NCBI GenBank assembly: GCA_949448405.1
Contig: CASTFX010000028.1
Coordinates: 1-11,463 of the forward strand
DNA length: 11,463 bases
Direction of reading: 5' to 3'
Source of the DNA: an uncultured Clostridia bacterium
GTDB lineage: Bacteria; Bacillota; Clostridia; TANB77; CAG-508
Below the pieces are notes generated by a model that saw only the letters and a program-made list of their open reading frames with translations, was not told the origin of the DNA and searched no databases. Below are positions 1 through 7,261 of this stretch, one piece after another. A program made the position numbers and the translations under genes. Every line of letters starts with the position of its first letter. The first letter of the stretch is position 1.

Positions 1-52
1 TAAATAAAATTCTAAATCCATTAAATACTGTAAAATTTTTCAAGTAATTATA

Positions 53-108
53 TAAAAAAGCGCCCCTCACCTCTACCTATTCATAAATCTCGGTATACAG
101 TGAGGGGC
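53..108 (-). terminator. Rho-independent terminator of the 119-670 gene
   Basis: Bases 62-70 and 100-108 are perfect inverted repeats (GTGAGGGGC against GCCCCTCAC), a 9-bp GC-rich stem. A second short pairing, 74-77 with 92-95, lies inside the long loop. On the minus strand the stem is followed by a run of six T (59-54). It lies just past the stop of the minus-strand gene at 119, as expected for its intrinsic terminator. Confidence 0.8.
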
Positions 109-118
109 TTTGTGACCT

Positions 119-670
119 TTAATGTTTTTTTAACCTTTTGGGTTTTGCTTTTTTGGGACCTTTAGTGTCTTTAAGCTTCTTTGCTTCTCTTTTCAGAGCT
201 CTGGGTTTCCGCCCTCCTCTTCTTTCATTACTTGCAGCTACCGGTTCAGACTTAGGCGCTTTTGGCACCTTTGTTGTAGCTTGAACTACTGGCTGCTCTT
301 GTGCTTCCTCTTTGGCCTGCGCAGGGATTTTTTCTCCGCTTTTTTGCTCAGGATTACTTGTAGGAGCTTGGGCCAGAGGCTGCAGCGTATCCTCCTGGGA
401 AGACGCAGGCGCTCTTACTCTCTCTTGCCTCGTTTTAGGCTTAGCTGTTTGTCTTGCAAGGCGATCCATAGCTTTTTTATAGGCTATGGCTCTAGGGTCG
501 TCAGTGATCCTGCCACTAACTACTTGGTATCTTGTAACACGCCCCCTAAACCCTGCAGCTTTCGCTATGTCCCTAAATCCGGTAAGTTCGATTTGAGCTG
601 CTACGTCGCTTGGAAACTTCCGAGATAGGAGTCCGTTTAACTCCTTCTCGAACTGCTCATTGCTTAGCAA
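119..670 (-). CDS. Hypothetical protein with Pro/Ala-rich linker and Lys/Arg-rich tail, probably acquired
   Basis: I do not recognise the family. The 183-aa product has an N-terminal region of about 75 residues that may be folded. A low-complexity linker rich in Pro, Ala, Gln, Glu and Thr follows (about 76-145), then a strongly basic tail (about 150-183, ending PKRLKKH). Such a tail suggests nucleic-acid binding, but that is inference. A frame open to 688 exists, but its start codon would overlap the AAAGGAG ribosome binding site (685-679). The TTG at 670, 8 nt after that site, is the better start. The gene is visibly more GC-rich than its neighbours and is a complete unit with its own sigma-A promoter and terminator. 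It carries two in-frame CGG codons (620-622, residue 17; 209-211, residue 154). A +1 shift at either would soon reach a stop, so this gene, unlike the others here, needs CGG read as a normal codon. It may be recent foreign DNA. Confidence 0.65.
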   Translation of the reverse strand: MLSNEQFEKELNGLLSRKFPSDVAAQIELTGFRDIAKAAGFRGRVTRYQVVSGRITDDPRAIAYKKAMDRLARQTAKPKTRQERVRAPASSQEDTLQPLAQAPTSNPEQKSGEKIPAQAKEEAQEQPVVQATTKVPKAPKSEPVAASNERRGGRKPRALKREAKKLKDTKGPKKAKPKRLKKH

Positions 671-678
671 ATAGGTCA

Positions 679-685
679 CTCCTTT
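679..685 (-). promoter_or_regulatory. Ribosome binding site that sets the start at 670
   Basis: The minus strand reads AAAGGAG here, 8 nt before the TTG at 670-668. This excludes the upstream TTG at 688, which overlaps the site. Confidence 0.75.
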
Positions 686-704
686 CAAAAATATTTGCTT
701 TTAC

Positions 705-733
705 ATAATATCATATATTTTACGTAAAGTCAA
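705..733 (-). promoter_or_regulatory. Sigma-A-type promoter for the 119-670 gene
   Basis: On the minus strand TTGACT (733-728), a 17-nt spacer and TATTAT (710-705) form a near-consensus vegetative promoter. It ends about 20 nt before the ribosome binding site. Confidence 0.7.
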
Positions 734-756
734 AATAAATTTGCCTTTGGTCATGC

Positions 757-783
757 ACAGACTCAAATACCTACACATATAAT
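757..783 (+). promoter_or_regulatory. Possible sporulation (sigma-E/sigma-K type) promoter for sigK
   Basis: CATATAAT at 776-783 resembles the CATA-starting -10 element of mother-cell sigma factors, and an AC dinucleotide lies 17 nt upstream (757-758). No good sigma-A -35 box pairs with the embedded TATAAT. The site is 34 nt before the sigK start. The match is short, so this is tentative. Confidence 0.3.
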
Positions 784-816
784 TGACTATGTAAAAAAAC
801 GGAGGTGTCTTACCTT

Positions 817-1523
817 ATGATAGGAACTTTAACTTTAGCTGGCTTTTTTGCCTTCTTAAAAAGTGCAACTTTTGTAGTTCGGATATATTCAGAGTTCTAA
901 TCTCTTCCCTGAGCCACTTAGCTCAGATGAAGAACAAGAATTTTTGAAAAGATTAAAATCAGGTGATGAAGAAGCAAGAAATGTTTTAATAGAAAGAAAC
1001 TTAAGATTAGTTGCTCATGTTTCCAAGAAATATGCTTCTACTAATATAGATCAAGATGACCTAATTTCTATTGGAACTATTGGACTCATAAAAGGCATAA
1101 ACAGTTTTAATATGGACAAAAATATTAGACTTGCTACATATGTTGCTAGATGTATTGAGAATGAAATTCTAATGTTTCTTAGAACTTCAAAAAAGACTAA
1201 ATCTGAAGTATATCTAAATGAACCTATACGGTAAAGATAAAGATGATAACGAAATAACTCTACTAGAAATACTTGAAAATGACGAAAGAAGTATTGAAGA
1301 CGAAATAGATTTAAAACTAAAAACTAAGAAACTATTTGAAAAAATGAAAAAAGTATTGAAGGACAGAGAAATAACAATATTAGAGCTTAGATTTGGTTTA
1401 AACGGGAAAGTTCCTAAAACTCAAAATGAGATAGCAAAAATGCTTGGTATAAGCCGTTCCTATGTATCTAGAATTGAAACAAAAGCTATAAATAAACTTA
1501 GCAAAGAATTTCAAGAAGTATAA
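817..1523 (+). CDS. sigK: RNA polymerase sporulation sigma factor sigma-K, read through two CGG +1 frameshifts
   Basis: This is the late mother-cell sigma factor of endospore formation. The reading frame is join(817..879, 881..1228, 1230..1523), giving 234 aa, close to the usual length of pro-sigma-K. The order is a hydrophobic N-terminal pro-region (residues 2-20), the family motif FPEPLS, then region 2 (NVLIERNLRLVAH, the DLISIGTIGLIKG helix and RLATYVARCIENEI), and region 4 with a helix-turn-helix (QNEIAKMLGISRSYVSRIE). The gene is split over three frames. At 880 and again at 1229 the zero frame meets CGG, and dropping its C restores the family sequence (VVGYIQSS and EPIGKDKDDNE). Without the shifts the products end at codons 28 and 138. 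The ATG at 817 has GGAGG 11 nt upstream. The lysozyme gene follows 11 nt after the stop, so the two probably form an operon. In some relatives sigK is interrupted by a skin prophage; here only single bases are extra. A plain pseudogene is the alternative, made unlikely by the same pattern in other genes. Confidence 0.88.
880..882 (+). other. CGG +1 frameshift site 1 (sigK, codon 22)
   Basis: The zero frame reads GTT CGG ATA and reaches TAA five codons later. Skipping the C gives GTT GGA TAT, which joins the pro-region to the rest of sigma-K. The skipped frame is open back only to a TAG at 875-877, so the switch must happen between there and 882, and CGG fits exactly. Confidence 0.85.
1229..1231 (+). 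other. CGG +1 frameshift site 2 (sigK, residue 138)
   Basis: The zero frame reads ATA CGG TAA, so a stop follows at once. Skipping the C gives ATA GGT AAA, matching the conserved sigma-K segment (D/E)PIG before the DNEITL stretch. Only about 10 bases are available for the switch, so the site is well fixed. Confidence 0.9.
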
Positions 1524-1534
1524 AGGAGGTTTAT

Positions 1535-2596
1535 ATGATAAAAAAAATTCTATGTCTAACTCTATTTCTATTTATTTCATTACTTATACTATCCTCTACC
1601 TCATATGCTATGCCCCCTTCTTCTGATACAATATATGAAGGAATAGATGTAAGCAACTGGCAAGGATATATAGACTATAATCGAGTTAAAAAAGCAGGTA
1701 TTGACATTGTTTATATTAAATCTAGCCAAGGCTCTAATGTAACAGACCCCTTTTTTAAACTAAATTATACTAATGCAAAAAATAATGGGCTTAAAATAGG
1801 TTTATACCACTTTTTAACGGCTAGAAACGAAGATGAAGCTATAAAAGAAGCGGAATACTTCTCTTCTGTAATATCAGGAACAACACCTGATTGTAAACTC
1901 GCCATGGATTTTGAAAGCTTTGGAAATTTAACTAAAGAGGAAATTAATAATATTTCGCTAGCCTTTATAAACAAAGTAAAAGAATTAACTAATAAGGATA
2001 TAGTAATTTATAGCGACGCTTTTAATGCAAGAGACACTTTTGGAAAAGAACTAGCAAGTGCTTACCCTCTTTGGGTTGCAGAATATGACGTAACTGAGCC
2101 AAGTAATGATTCAAATTGGTCTTACTGGATTGGATTTCAATATTCTGATATGGGAAGAATTTCAGGTATAAGAGGCTTTGTTGATAGAGATAGATTTACA
2201 GATGATATCTTTTTATCTTCTAATGAAAGTATTAATACTCCTCCAAATACTGTAAATCAAATTGAATATTATACTGTTAAAAGAGGAAATACTTTAAGTG
2301 GAATTGCAAATGAATTTGGAACGACTATAAATGAAATTGCTGGTTTAAACGGAATTAAAAATGTTAACTTAATTTATCCTAATGAAGTTCTAAAAATCGA
2401 TGTAACTCGAAATTTGGAAGAAATAAAGGGTAATGAAGTTGAAACTGGACATACAATTTATACTATAAGGCGTGGAAATACTTTAACATACATTGCAAAT
2501 ATGTTTAAAGTATCTATTGAAAGTATTGTAAGACTAAATGATATTAAAAATCCTAATTTGATTTTTACAGGTGAAAGATTAAGAATTAATAACTAA
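1535..2596 (+). CDS. Secreted GH25 lysozyme (N-acetylmuramidase) with two LysM domains
   Basis: This 353-aa enzyme is predicted to cut the MurNAc-GlcNAc beta-1,4 bond of peptidoglycan outside the membrane. Residues 1-25 form a signal peptide (MIKK, a hydrophobic core, then a cut near SYA). Residues about 33-228 are a GH25 domain: GIDVSNWQG with Asp38, the MDFES strand with Asp125 and Glu127 as likely catalytic acids, the WVAEY motif at 180-184, and a DRDRF segment near 217. Two LysM repeats follow (about 245-289 and 308-351), each starting YTV/YTI-R-GNTL, which bind glycan chains. The start has an AAAGGAGG site 11 nt after the sigK stop. Its place behind sigK suggests mother-cell expression late in sporulation, perhaps in cortex remodelling or mother-cell lysis; that is inference. 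No in-frame CGG is present and the frame is intact. Confidence 0.9.
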   Translation: MIKKILCLTLFLFISLLILSSTSYAMPPSSDTIYEGIDVSNWQGYIDYNRVKKAGIDIVYIKSSQGSNVTDPFFKLNYTNAKNNGLKIGLYHFLTARNEDEAIKEAEYFSSVISGTTPDCKLAMDFESFGNLTKEEINNISLAFINKVKELTNKDIVIYSDAFNARDTFGKELASAYPLWVAEYDVTEPSNDSNWSYWIGFQYSDMGRISGIRGFVDRDRFTDDIFLSSNESINTPPNTVNQIEYYTVKRGNTLSGIANEFGTTINEIAGLNGIKNVNLIYPNEVLKIDVTRNLEEIKGNEVETGHTIYTIRRGNTLTYIANMFKVSIESIVRLNDIKNPNLIFTGERLRINN

Positions 2597-2602
2597 AATA
2601 TT

Positions 2603-2632
2603 AAAATGCGAGGAAATCCTCGCATTTTTTTT
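2603..2632. terminator. Bidirectional terminator between the lysozyme gene and the U32 gene
   Basis: Bases 2605-2614 (AATGCGAGGA) pair with 2617-2626, flanked by an A-run before and a run of eight T after, so it can stop transcription from both sides. It lies between two convergent stops (2596 and 2631). The stop of the minus-strand gene falls inside the T-run. Confidence 0.9.
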
Positions 2633-3863
2633 ACTTCTTTTTCCTTCTTATAATCCAGTTGTTTTCACATTTAATAGGTAAATGAATTTTTACAAGTTGA
2701 CCTTTCTTTCCAGGACTTATGCTTTCTATCTCTTCTTCTGTATCTACATCCCATAATCTATTTATTTCAAATTTATATGGTTTTATAGTACCTGGAATAA
2801 TTATTTCAAGTTCGTCACCTACAAAAAGTTTGTTTTTTATCTCTATAACTGACTTATCTGAGTCATATTCTACTATCTTGCCCCCAAACTCATAATCAGG
2901 ATTATATTGTTTTCCTTCATATTCTTGGAAGTCCTTATTGTTTTTATCATTAAAATAAAATGTAGTTAAACTTCTTGTTTTTACTTTATCTATTTCAGAT
3001 AAGTACTCAGTATAATCATATGTTTCAGGTGACCTTATATAGTCGTCTATTGCGTTTCTATAGGTATTTACAATACTTGCTAAATAATATTCTGTTTTAA
3101 GCCTTCCCTCTATTTTTAAACTATCTACTCCTAGTTCAATTATTTCTGGAATTTCTTTCAAAAGACATAAGTCTTTAGATGAGAATATATAAGTTCCTTT
3201 ATCATCATACTCAACTGGCATAAGGTTTCCTGGATTATTCTTTTCTTCTGCATATACATTATATGCCCATCTACAGCTTTGTGCACAATCTCCAAGATTT
3301 GCACTTCTAGAAGCCAAGAAATCGCTTAAAAAGCATCTTCCTGAATATCCAAAACATAATGCTCCATGTATAAACATTTCTGTTTCAAGTGGCATTGGTG
3401 TTTTATCTACTACTTCTTTTATCTGCTCTTTACTTAATTCTCTAGCAAGTATAATTCTTTTTGCTCCGTTTTTATACCAAAAATTTGCTGCATGTGCTGA
3501 TACAACATTTGCTTGTGTACTAATATGTATGTCTATATCTGGTGCTTCTTCCTTTACTATATCAAGCACTCCACCATCTGATAAAATTATACCATCTACT
3601 TTTATATCATTTAACATTCTAGCTTGAGTTTTAATCTCCTCATAACTATCATCATTTGCATATATATTTATTGCTGCGTATACTTTTTTTCCTATTTCAT
3701 GTGCATATATTATTGTTTTTTCTAAATCATTATCATCTACTTCTGCTCTACTTCTTAAAGATAAAGAAGCTGTTCCGCAGTATACAGCATCTGCTCCATA
3801 AAGAAATGCTATCTTTGCTTTTTCAAATGAACCTGCTGGTGCAAGCAATTCGGGTTTTTTCAT
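2631..3863 (-). CDS. trhP: U32 peptidase-family protein, probable tRNA hydroxylation protein TrhP
   Basis: This 410-aa protein is a U32-family member of the YrrN/YrrO/YegQ type. Those family members are linked to prephenate-dependent formation of 5-hydroxyuridine at tRNA position 34. It starts with the typical KKPELLAPAGSFEKAKIA and GADAVYCG segments. It has the signature ETEMFIHGALC-FGYSGRC followed by C-AQSCRW. Cys170, Cys177, Cys193 and Cys197 are the likely iron-sulfur ligands. It continues with SSKDLCLL and the SLKIEGRLKTEYY motif near the middle, then a beta-rich C-terminal domain. Length fits YrrO-like proteins. An AAGGAG site lies 7 nt before the ATG, and a strong promoter lies upstream. 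A TrmR-like methyltransferase gene lies nearby on the same strand, which supports the tRNA role. The family name peptidase is historical, and a protease role cannot be excluded from sequence alone. No in-frame CGG. Confidence 0.75.
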   Translation of the reverse strand: MKKPELLAPAGSFEKAKIAFLYGADAVYCGTASLSLRSRAEVDDNDLEKTIIYAHEIGKKVYAAINIYANDDSYEEIKTQARMLNDIKVDGIILSDGGVLDIVKEEAPDIDIHISTQANVVSAHAANFWYKNGAKRIILARELSKEQIKEVVDKTPMPLETEMFIHGALCFGYSGRCFLSDFLASRSANLGDCAQSCRWAYNVYAEEKNNPGNLMPVEYDDKGTYIFSSKDLCLLKEIPEIIELGVDSLKIEGRLKTEYYLASIVNTYRNAIDDYIRSPETYDYTEYLSEIDKVKTRSLTTFYFNDKNNKDFQEYEGKQYNPDYEFGGKIVEYDSDKSVIEIKNKLFVGDELEIIIPGTIKPYKFEINRLWDVDTEEEIESISPGKKGQLVKIHLPIKCENNWIIRRKKK

Positions 3864-3884
3864 ATTTTTCTCCTTTTTTTGTAT

Positions 3885-3913
3885 ATTATATACTATATTA
3901 CTTCAAATTTCAA
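3885..3913 (-). promoter_or_regulatory. Sigma-A promoter for the U32 gene
   Basis: The minus strand reads TTGAAA (3913-3908), a 17-nt spacer and TATAAT (3890-3885). It ends about 20 nt before the start codon, giving a short leader that contains the AAGGAG site. Confidence 0.75.
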
Positions 3914-3943
3914 TATTATTGTACTTTACTTTTTTCTTAATAT

Positions 3944-3974
3944 TTGATATATTATTAATGTTATTAGATATAAT
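3944..3974 (+). promoter_or_regulatory. Possible promoter for the CmpB-type membrane protein gene
   Basis: TTGATA (3944-3949) and TATAAT (3969-3974) are separated by 19 nt, slightly long. Transcription would begin within a few bases of the ATG at 3984, leaving almost no leader. The true start may then be the ATG at 3993, or another promoter is used. Confidence 0.35.
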
Positions 3975-3983
3975 AGAAAGTGT

Positions 3984-4536
3984 ATGAATATTATGAATAT
4001 ATCAAAAAATATAAGTAAATTCCAAAAAATCGCTATCTACTTTTTTATTTATGCATTTATAGGCTGGATAGGTGAAGAAATATTTTGCATCGTTTCAACA
4101 CATGAATTTGTAAAAAGAGGATTTCTATTTGGGCCAATTTGTCCAATATACGGATATGGTGCAATAATGCTAATACTATTTCTTAAAGATTATAAAAATA
4201 AACCTATAAGACTATTCTTTCTTGCAGCAATTTTGTTTAGTGTATTTGAATATATAACAGATTTCTTTTTGCAAGCATTATTTGCAACTAGATGGTGGGA
4301 TTATACTGGTTTTTTCTTAAATATAAATAGCAGAATAACTTTAAGCTTTAGTATACTTTGGGGAGTTCGGTAGCCTAATATTTATAAAACTACTACACCC
4401 ATTTGTAACAAAGATAATTGGAAAAATCTTGTCAAAAATACCTTTTAAAATTCAGCATATTGTTATAAACACTTTACTTTTGACAATGATTATTGATACA
4501 GCATTATCTTCAGTTAAATATTTAAAATTATTCTAG
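3984..4536 (+). CDS. Putative ABC-transporter type IV (CmpB-like) membrane protein, read through a CGG +1 frameshift
   Basis: The frame is join(3984..4367, 4369..4536), giving 183 aa. It matches the small integral membrane family annotated as putative ABC transporter permease (ABC_trans_CmpB). The visible family marks are YAFIGWIGEE near the N terminus, KRGFLFGPICPIYGYGA, the EYITDFFLQALFATRWWDY stretch, LNINSRITL and, after the shift, LLHPF. About five hydrophobic helices are visible. Substrate and role are unknown. At 4368 the zero frame reads GTT CGG TAG and stops after 129 codons; skipping the C gives GTT GGT AGC and adds 55 residues. The restored stop (4534-4536) overlaps the end of the convergent methyltransferase gene by 9 nt. 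The ribosome binding site is weak. An alternative start is the ATG at 3993. Confidence 0.8.
4368..4370 (+). other. CGG +1 frameshift site 3 (CmpB-like gene, residue 129)
   Basis: The zero frame is GTT CGG TAG. Skipping C gives GTT GGT AGC, then 54 more codons of hydrophobic and family-like sequence to TAG at 4534. A GGGGAG stretch lies 2 nt upstream, but the other sites lack anything like it. Confidence 0.85.
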
Positions 4537-5118
4537 TACTTTACTTATGCTTAGTCCATCACCTATTTCTAGAATTTCAGTTTTAAGCTTTGGATTGTCC
4601 AAAGCTTCTTTTATATATTCTCTTAGATTTCTTACTGCTGTCCTTTGTTTATGTTTGTTATAATCACTCATAACATATCCTTTATATAAAATATTATCAG
4701 CAATTATTAATGTACCTACTTTTGACATTCTTAGAGCTTCACTTAGGAAAAATGGATATTTTCCTTTTGCAGCATCTATAAATATTACATCATATTTATT
4801 ATCTAATGTCGGTAAGATTTCTACTGCATCTCCTACAAAAACATTAATCTTATTATCTAATTTCATAGATTTAATATTTTCTATTGCTTCTTTTGCTCTT
4901 TCTTCGTCTCTTTCAATAGTATCAATTTGTCCATTATCTGATAAATATCTTGAAAAGCAAATACTAGAATATCCAACAGCAGTACCTATTTCTAATATTC
5001 TATCTTTATTAGAGTTAAGTAAAATACTATCTAAATACTCCAAAGTATCATCCATTATAATTGGAATATGGTCATCTAATGCCTTTTTCTTTATCTCTTC
5101 AAAAATTTTTCTATCCAT
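4528..5118 (-). CDS. trmR: Class I SAM-dependent O-methyltransferase, probable tRNA 5-hydroxyuridine methyltransferase TrmR
   Basis: This 196-aa enzyme belongs to the catechol-O-methyltransferase-like family. Visible parts are the SAM-binding loop ILEIGTAVGYSS (41-52), acidic Glu69 in the next strand (TIERDEE), GDA at 96-98, the metal/substrate strand DVIFIDAAKGKY (110-121) and IIADNIL (138-144). Bacillus TrmR (YrrM) of this family methylates ho5U34 to mo5U34 and is encoded beside the U32 proteins that make ho5U. Here the TrhP-like gene lies about 0.7 kb downstream on the same strand, which supports that role. The AAGGAG site is 7 nt before the ATG. No in-frame CGG. A general small-molecule O-methyltransferase is the alternative. 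Confidence 0.75.
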   Translation of the reverse strand: MDRKIFEEIKKKALDDHIPIIMDDTLEYLDSILLNSNKDRILEIGTAVGYSSICFSRYLSDNGQIDTIERDEERAKEAIENIKSMKLDNKINVFVGDAVEILPTLDNKYDVIFIDAAKGKYPFFLSEALRMSKVGTLIIADNILYKGYVMSDYNKHKQRTAVRNLREYIKEALDNPKLKTEILEIGDGLSISKVLE

Positions 5119-5390
5119 TATTTCTCCTTTTACAATATAAAAGAATAATACATATATTAAATTTGAAAGCGTCGCATTAACTGTATAGTAAGACGCTTGA
5201 TAAATTCAACATATTATTATTCTCATTAATTTACAATAGAGTTAAATATATAAATTTATAGTGAGCTGCGTAGCGACCAACCGAGCTGAAAGCAAGGGCG
5301 ATTGTGAAAATCTATTGTGAAGCGAATAGTAGATTTTCTCAGTAAAGCGAACGAAGAAATTTATATATTAACTCTATTGATATGATATTA
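5119..5390. other. Gene-free region between typA and trmR
   Basis: These 272 bases hold no credible coding frame. They contain the ribosome binding site of the methyltransferase gene, a 7-bp hairpin (5167-5173 with 5192-5198) without a clear T-run, and the palindromic element at 5234-5379. I see no confident promoter, though the stretch before 5118 is very AT-rich. Confidence 0.6.
5234..5379. repeat. 146-bp palindromic element with 23-24 bp terminal inverted repeats
   Basis: Bases 5234-5257 (CAATAGAGTTAAATATATAA then ATTT) pair with 5357-5379 with one bulged T. The 99-bp interior is richer in GC than its surroundings. It contains an inner hairpin (GAAAATCTA at 5306-5314 with TAGATTTTC at 5330-5338) and recurring words such as AGCGAA and AGCGAC. 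It starts 12 nt past the typA stop. The form suits a small dispersed palindromic repeat or MITE-like element. A structured RNA or an oversized terminator are alternatives. There is no transposase frame and no clear target duplication. Confidence 0.6.
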
Positions 5391-7212
5391 TTAATTACTC
5401 TTACTCCTGTTTGCTCTTTCACGTTCCTTAGAATCTAATATCTTCTTTCTCAAACGTATATTTTGAGGAGTAACTTCAACTAATTCGTCATCTTGTATGA
5501 ACTCAATAGCCTTCTCTAATGACATTTGAAGAGGTGGAACTAAACGTAATGCATCATCAGATCCAGACGCTCTTGTATTAGTTAAATGCTTCTCTTTACA
5601 TACATTTATTGCTAAGTCTTCTCCTCTTGAATTTAGTCCAACTATCATACCTTCATAAACTTCTGTACCAGGTCCTATAAATAATTCTCCTTTATCTTGT
5701 GCATTATATAGTCCGTATGTTACAGCTTTTCCATTTTCAAAAGCAACTATTGTACCTCTACTTCTTGCAGTTATATCACCTTTAAATGGTTCATAACAAT
5801 CAAATATATGGTTCATAGTACCATTTCCTTTTGTATCTGTCATAAATTCTGAACGATATCCAATTAGCCCTCTTGCAGGTATCTTAAATTCTACTTTAGT
5901 ATGTCCTTCTTCTGCTGGTTCCATATTTGTCATTTCAGCTTTTCTTTTACCAAGTTTTTCTATAACATTTCCAACAAATTCATCTGGTACATTTACTACT
6001 AATCTTTCCATTGGCTCACATTTTGCGCCATTAATTTCTTTTATAATAACCTTTGGACGAGAAACTAGAAGTTCAAATCCTTCTCTTCTCATTGTCTCTA
6101 TTAATACTGATAAATGCAATTCTCCGACGTCCTGCAACTTCAAAAGAGTCTGCTTGTGCTGTCTCTGTAACGCGTAAGCTTACATTTCTTTCAAGTTCTT
6201 TAAATAATCTATCTCTAATATGTCTTGATGTAACAAACTCTCCCTCACGTCCTGCAAAAGGTCCATTGTTTACACTAAATGTCATTGTTACAGTTGGCTC
6301 ATCTATATCAACAAAATCAATTTTCTCTACATGTTCAGGGTCACATATTGTTTCTCCAATATTAATATCAGAAATACCAGAAAATTCTATAATATCTCCT
6401 GCTTTTGCCTCTTCTACTTCAACTTTATTTAATCCGACATGAGTATATACCTTTGTAATCTTTCCATTTGCTGTTTTACCATCTTTTTTACAAACTGTAA
6501 CATTCATTCCAGTTTTAACTGTTCCTCTTTCTACTCTTCCAACAGCTATTCTTCCAACATATTCATCATAATCAATATTTGAAACTAACATTTGAGTTGG
6601 TCCATCTTCATCGCATTCAGGCGCATTTATATTGTCAACTATTGTCTTAAATAGACAATCCATAGTTCCATCTTCGTCATTTAAGTTAAGTTTTGCAATT
6701 CCAAGTTTTGCAGAAGCATAAACAACTGGAAAATCTAATTGCTCATCATTTGCGTCTAGTTCAATGAATAATTCTAAGACTTCATCTACAACATTATTTG
6801 GATTTGAACCTGGTCTATCTATTTTATTTATTACTACTATTGGTTTTAAATTTAGAGCTAAAGATTTCTTTAAAACTTCTCTAGTTTGAGGCATAGCTCC
6901 TTCAAATGCATCTACTAAAAGCAAAACACCATCTACTGTTTTTAAAACTCTTTCTACTTCTCCACCAAAGTCAGCATGTCCAGGAGTATCTACTATATTT
7001 ATTTTTACTCCTTCATACATTACAGAAGTATTTTTAGATAGTATTGTTATTCCTCTTTCCTTTTCTATGTCATTTGAGTCCATAACTCTTTCTTGAACTT
7101 GTTCATTTTCTCTAAAAACGTGGCTTTGTCTTAATAGAGCATCTACTAATGTTGTTTTCCCATGGTCTACATGTGCAATTATTGCTATATTTCTAATGTT
7201 TTTGTTATTCAT
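5391..7212 (-). CDS. typA: Ribosome-associated GTPase TypA/BipA, read through a CGG +1 frameshift
   Basis: TypA is a translation-factor GTPase that binds the ribosome under stress and helps large-subunit assembly. The frame is complement(join(5391..6125, 6127..7212)), 606 aa, the normal family length. The GTP-binding domain shows AHVDHGKTT (13-21), RGITI (53-57), DTPGH (75-79) and NKID (129-132). Domain II and the EF-G-like domain follow, with GRGELHLSVLIE at the shift point, and the TypA-specific C-terminal domain has RGLIGYRSEF and TRASGSDDALRL. At codon 363 the zero frame reads CGT CGG AGA and runs on to a stop at 6073, where the product has lost its C-terminal 40%. Skipping the C gives CGT GGA GAA, restoring the conserved glycine. 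An AGAGGAG site precedes the ATG. It follows plsC by 49 nt as the last gene of the run. Confidence 0.93.
6124..6126 (-). other. CGG +1 frameshift site 4 (typA, residue 363)
   Basis: The minus strand reads GCA GGA CGT CGG AGA in the zero frame. Skipping C gives GCA GGA CGT GGA GAA TTG CAT, that is AGRGELH, one of the best conserved motifs of TypA, EF-G-like and LepA proteins. Confidence 0.93.
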
Positions 7213-7261
7213 ACTTTTCTCCTCTTATTTTATATAATTTTTAACAAATAATTATTATATA

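Noticed and set aside
281..628. Plus-strand open frame opposite the basic protein gene
   Set aside because: It is antisense to a gene with a promoter, ribosome binding site and terminator, and has no such signals or recognisable motifs of its own.
5167..5198. Hairpin AAGCGTC/GACGCTT as a terminator for typA
   Set aside because: Seven base pairs, an 18-nt loop and no proper T-run on either strand.
6053..6442. Plus-strand open frame opposite typA
   Set aside because: It is a shadow of a strongly conserved gene, with no ribosome binding site or family features.
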